From positions 47,182,001 through 47,246,000 of the forward strand of contig OZ231126.1 of assembly GCA_965153355.1 (NCBI GenBank): 64,000 bases of DNA. The letters run 5' to 3'. The notes beneath the pieces are model-generated. The model saw only the letters and a list, made by a program, of their open reading frames with translations. It searched no databases and was not told where the DNA came from. Both the position numbers and the translations under genes were made by a program. This DNA comes from Flaccisagitta enflata (lineage: Eukaryota > Chaetognatha > Sagittoidea > Aphragmophora). Below, one piece after another: positions 60,301 through 64,000 of the stretch (the first letter of the stretch is position 1; each line of letters starts with the position of its first letter).

Positions 60301-63300
60301 AATGACAAAATTGTTACTTACGGCCATATAATTGCAACCCCTTTTCCGTTTGAAGGCAAAAGGCCCATCGGCGTCACTCTCATCGTCGACTTCAGATTCA
60401 TTTCGTAACTGAAGATGAGATAAAAGTTAAAATCCATAATCAGAACGACGCAACACGCCCTGAGGCTTAACCTTGACCAATTTGATGTCAAGGACTTTCA
60501 AACTTTCATTGCATTTAATGAATTTATTCAGAAGCATTTAATCGGTAAGTTGTAGTTAGCGGTAGACGGATCACAGACCAGGGGAAAGATAAACACAGCG
60601 ACAAGGACACGCTTACGGACCGCATGCGTATTTCAAGCAAGATCACAATAATTGATTACCGGTGAGGGAGATTCCTCCCCTGAGCTGAAGCCGACGTCGA
60701 CATCGTTACCCCCCGTCGACGTTACGTGTGGACTGTCGACCCTTTGAGGCGCGTTCGGCGAGTGATGTTGCGACGAGGAAGCGACGGATGGCGATACGCT
60801 CCCTGAACCATCAGTCACGACTCCGATCATCGAAGAACTGGATATGGCTTCGGAATTTCGATCGACCTCCGCGTTTGCTTGAGACAAAAGTTTTTTCTTT
60901 TTGTTCCGTTTGATGTGACGCTTGCGAATTTCCTGAGTTTGGATAAAAACTGCTGGCTTAGTCTCTCTGACGACGCAGATCCGTGTTAAACGATTAGTAA
61001 AATGAGTGCCAATGATTGTTGGTCTTATTTTTAGAGTCAAGCTCCCAAAACTGCTTAACACAGCGATGAAATTCAAAGTCCTCAGTTGGATAGAAAAATC
61101 CCGTCTGGACAGTTGGGTCCTACCCCAACGCTACTAATTCTAAGATAATCCCCGCCGAAAGTTAGATCACGAACAATTGCAAATAAAAGTAAAGACCCAT
61201 ACCGGTCTCGAAGCGGGCTCGACCCAAGGCGTCGACGCACTACCCCTAAAGAACTGCGACAACTCCGTCGCTGGATTTGCAGCCGCGTAAACATTACTGT
61301 TGAAGGCTTGACAGGCCAATTGCTTCACATCTTTCAGGACAACTCCGTCGAAATCTTGAAGCTGGGACGCGAGAGAATGAGTTACATGGACATAGGGTTA
61401 AAAACGTCAGGAAGCACCAAATGATTGGTAGAAGTATGAATACAATCACGTTCTGACGAGACTAACCTGGTATCTTTTTTCAAAAATTTCGATGGTAAGT
61501 TGCAACAGTTCTTTTTTGCATTTCTCCCGCTTCTTCACCATTTCCAATATGCTCAACGCTCTTTTGAGTTCAAAGCCCATCTTGAACATCTTTTCATAGG
61601 ATATCTCGTCATTCTTTCGATTTTTCCGAGTCTGCATCTTTTCCGTTCGTCGCCTGCGGATGAGAAGCACGATGATGAAAGCTTTCGAAAGCGGTAAGAT
61701 TGTCGTCGTCATCGTCATGGTAGCTTCTATCATCGCCTAAGTCGATTACGTCGCCAATTGTTATTAGGCCAGGAGACATAGATGAAAACTATATAACTTG
61801 GTCTAACTTTTCCCTAATTTGAACATATCTCACTCAAAAGCACCTCAGCTGTAATGACTTGCAAATGATCAAGTACATGTACAAGACGCATTCGGCAGCT
61901 TAATCAACATTTGATAGACCACCTGAAGGCCACGTAAGGATTGTTGGTGGTAGACCCATCTCGTTTCTCCGACTTGATCACAGGAAGTAAAGGGATGTTG
62001 GCGATTTGCCTCTTTTTTAACCAATACTCGTAGACGGCCGTTATGAGATCATCGTCTTCCTTCAACAGAACCTTAGCGTCCCGTAACTGACAGAAGTGAG
62101 GAGTGAGCATGTCATACGAGGTACATCATTGAACATGTAGCGGCTCCTTTTTCATTTAGGTTTGGGGTTTGAATTTGAGTTAGATCACATTCAATCGTTA
62201 AACCATAACTGCCATGCCAGTATCTTTGTTAGTTCTACCATCAGCAACTGAAGTGCAGCTATTATTAAATTCCCAACGAGCAACGATACAAATAGGCCAA
62301 AAAAGATTTGGACAAAGAAGACCAATGAACCTGCAAAATTTGATGCCCAGATCCCTTTTCTAGGCGGTCCATCATTTCCTCGAATTTAGCGTGAGTGAGG
62401 GTGACGGCGCTGTCCTGGCCCGAGCGCGCATTCAGCTTATCCTGCTGCTGAACGAGCCACTTTTCATCGTCATCGTCCATATCATAATCGGGGTGTTCTT
62501 GCTCCAGCAAATTTAGCGCCTAATTATGCAAGAGGATCGACGTCAAATTAACACTATTCAAGTGCAGCTCGAGCTAAATCCATCAACGATTGCATTCTGC
62601 TACTATATCAATCAAATAGACAGATAAGACTTTAACCTGGACATGAATCAACTGCTTTGGTAGCCTAAAGTCCTTCTCGTAGAGACTTTCGTAGTTGGCC
62701 ATGGCGCAGGCAACTTCCGGTGTTGGAATGACGAGAGCAGTGGCGGTTCCGTAACATTGCTGAGCAATGATCGCTCGCTGTAGATGATGTTCCTAAACAA
62801 GCAAAACATTTTCGGTTGAGAAACTCGTCCATTGCTAAGCAATGCTTGCTTGTTGCACTATACACCATATCAGCAAATCCGGCACAGTATAAATTTGGTC
62901 ACAAGTATTTTTTCCGGTTACGTTCAGTCCCATTGGCATAAAAGAGGTCCTCACAAGTAAAAATGTCCAGTTTTATGGGCCCCAGGAGGCCTTTGGGGCT
63001 CAAAATTGGGTTTTAACACAAGAAAAAATTTTAATAGGTATTTATTCCCTATCTAAGAAATTATCATTTTTATTGTCATGCCTGACTACAACACTGCTGG
63101 TGTCTTAAGGGCCCAGAAAAGTGACATGTAGTTTTAAAGGGACACCAAAAAACATTTTGAGGACAAGGAGCAATTTCTGTTACCAATTGTTCAATTTTTG
63201 TCATTCTCATGCAATGGTACAGCCTTACTTATGTCTAAGAAGCCATAACAACTAAATATACTCAGTGGAACAGAAACTGAAACACACATCTATCGGAACA

Positions 63301-63585
63301 CATCACTTTCTCTAGGCTTGATTGATCATTATGATGTACTCCAACACTCAGATCCAAATAACTAAGCAGAAGAAAAAACTACGTCTGTGCTCCACCAGCC
63401 CTAATCTAACTACCAATGCCGCCATTTACCGTCTCCTCTTCTTTTTCCATCCCCGTGGGCATTTCGGGGACAGTTCTATTGATGGTCGCCAAATCTTTGA
63501 GATCCGGAACATCTTCCTGGATGTATATGGGCATCGGCTTTATGGCGTCGAGCGCCCGTGCCCTGAACGAGAGCTTTGTCGTCAT
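54365..63585 (-). CDS. EPC1/EPC2-like: Enhancer of Polycomb homologue
   Basis: EPC is the scaffold of the NuA4/TIP60 histone acetyltransferase core. Ten predicted coding exons: 63585-63430, 62792-62637, 62519-62331, 62086-61923, 61653-61467, 61361-61203, 60962-60660, 60408-60322, 60225-59618 and 57341-54365, in phase throughout, giving about 1661 aa. The N-terminus MTTKLSFRARALDAIKPMPI, then ATINRTVPEMPTGMEKEEE, is classic EPC. It is followed by EHHLQRAI, FRLPKQLIHVQ, FEEMMDRLEKGSGHQ, LLKEDDDLITAVYEYWLKKR, KSEKRDGSTTNNPYVAFRRR and TEKMQTRKNRKNDEISYEKM. Exon 8 has DADGPFAFKRKRGCNYMA. Exon 9 has DLRYRYTCTAIRS and GFARRRRGRGGRE. Exon 10 encodes 992 residues of Ser/Thr/Gln/Val-rich low-complexity sequence, longer than in vertebrate EPC (about 800 aa in total) but in keeping with long insect E(Pc). 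The exon 7 acceptor (cagagag) is the least certain junction. Confidence 0.95.
57571..58735. repeat. 24-bp minisatellite in EPC intron 9
   Basis: The unit gtagtgaatgaatggctggaagat is repeated about 45 times with variants (aggcgtagtgaatgaagggct). It fills half of the intron between exons 9 and 10. As the unit is a multiple of 3 without stops, long frames are open on both strands. They look like repeat products and not genes. Confidence 0.95.
58902..59043 (-). repeat. Hairpin-ended CCGT repeat in EPC intron 9
   Basis: Reverse copy: aacaaggccggatacacggcc, then accagtcgcggatgggtggg, and a GGAC array. In element orientation the 5' hairpin is AGTCGCGGACTAGCGACT. Both the 5' stem and the 3' box use the AGTCGC form. 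Confidence 0.85.
59044..59617. repeat. Remainder of EPC intron 9: degenerate repeats
   Basis: Loose gaatgaaagatgtaatga repeats (59050-59310), then a decayed reverse hairpin-ended repeat (about 59313-59523) whose 5' hairpin AGTCGCGTGCACGCGACT is intact at the right end. Confidence 0.65.
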
Positions 63586-64000
63586 TTTGGTCGAGACGAC
63601 GGGTCGCTCCCGTTGCGGCTGCCGAATAGACCCAATACCAGTTGAGTCACTGGGGGATCAGCTGGAAAGGTTCTAATACAGTCTAGTTAATCGAACTATC
63701 ATTGTCACCAATCAGTTTGTCGTTGGGTTGAGGAGGGGCAACGGGTTTTTGCACAGTATATTTTCCTCGTTGTTTGCAAGGCGCGTTCATTTCGGAATCC
63801 AATATGGTGGCGCTGGGAAAATAGCCCAGAATGCATGCGCAAAATATTGCCCGCATGTTTCATAGATGGCGCATCTATACAAAGGAAATTCGAATGGAAT
63901 CAATGATTTTAACGGTTAAAAAGCGCAACACAGTGCTCTCTTGTTTAAGTTGAGTTCTATGTTAAATTTGACTATTCTTTCTCAGGACAAAGTTTGTAAG
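63586..64000 (-). promoter_or_regulatory. EPC 5' region with YY1- and NRF1-like sites
   Basis: Upstream of the EPC ATG are caatatggtggcg (about 63799, YY1-like), gcatgcgc (63833-63840, NRF1 core) and agatggcgc (about 63864, YY1-like). This motif set is common in TATA-less housekeeping promoters. The transcription start is not determinable. Confidence 0.4.

Overview
This is a nuclear window from an animal (metazoan) genome. The evidence is GT-AG-spliced homologues of animal genes, a CUB plus LDL-receptor class A transmembrane protein, an Enhancer of Polycomb protein, AATAAA-type polyadenylation signals and a very large load of non-autonomous repeats. The taxon cannot be fixed from the sequence; nothing here is vertebrate-like, and an invertebrate or early-branching animal is most likely. 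Seven protein-coding genes are recognisable, and all lie on the minus strand.

Layout. Positions 1-2200 hold an ATTCCA-type satellite with palindromic cores and a 10-N assembly gap. Positions 2583-6996 hold three tightly packed genes for mitochondrial proteins, in transcription order: ISCA1 (Fe-S cluster assembly), MRPS12 (uS12m) and the first four coding exons of VARS2 (mitochondrial valyl-tRNA synthetase). The gaps between coding sequences are only 60 and 83 nt, an operon-like arrangement. The rest of VARS2, including KMSKS and the anticodon-binding domain, is not in the window. Positions 10072-13977 hold HNRNPK (three KH domains) and, 220 nt upstream, AAR2 (U5 snRNP/Prp8 chaperone). Positions 14-25.9 kb are a repeat-rich gene desert. 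Positions 25888-31774 encode a single-pass receptor with signal peptide, CUB, LDLa, transmembrane segment and basic tail. Positions 32-54 kb are a second desert. Positions 54365-63585 encode a complete ten-exon Enhancer of Polycomb homologue (about 1661 aa), with its likely promoter at the window end.

The deserts and many introns are made of a few repeat types. (a) TA-flanked foldback or MITE-like elements, including a mariner-like pair of 25-bp termini. (b) Elements with perfect or near-perfect GGGCAGCGG termini enclosing minisatellites. (c) A 140-250 bp repeat that starts with a small hairpin, carries a CCGT microsatellite and ends with a second hairpin. (d) Microsatellite-linked dispersed repeats. 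(e) Minisatellites of 18, 20, 22, 24 and about 36 bp. (f) Long polypurine (GA)n and (GAAA)n tracts. No transposase, reverse transcriptase, rRNA gene, complete tRNA gene or CRISPR array was seen. The observations most worth following are the mitochondrial three-gene cluster, the co-varying hairpin ends of the CCGT repeat, and the nested foldback elements with tandem-repeat arms. Exon boundaries are predictions from phase, GT-AG signals and protein similarity recalled from known families; no alignment was run.
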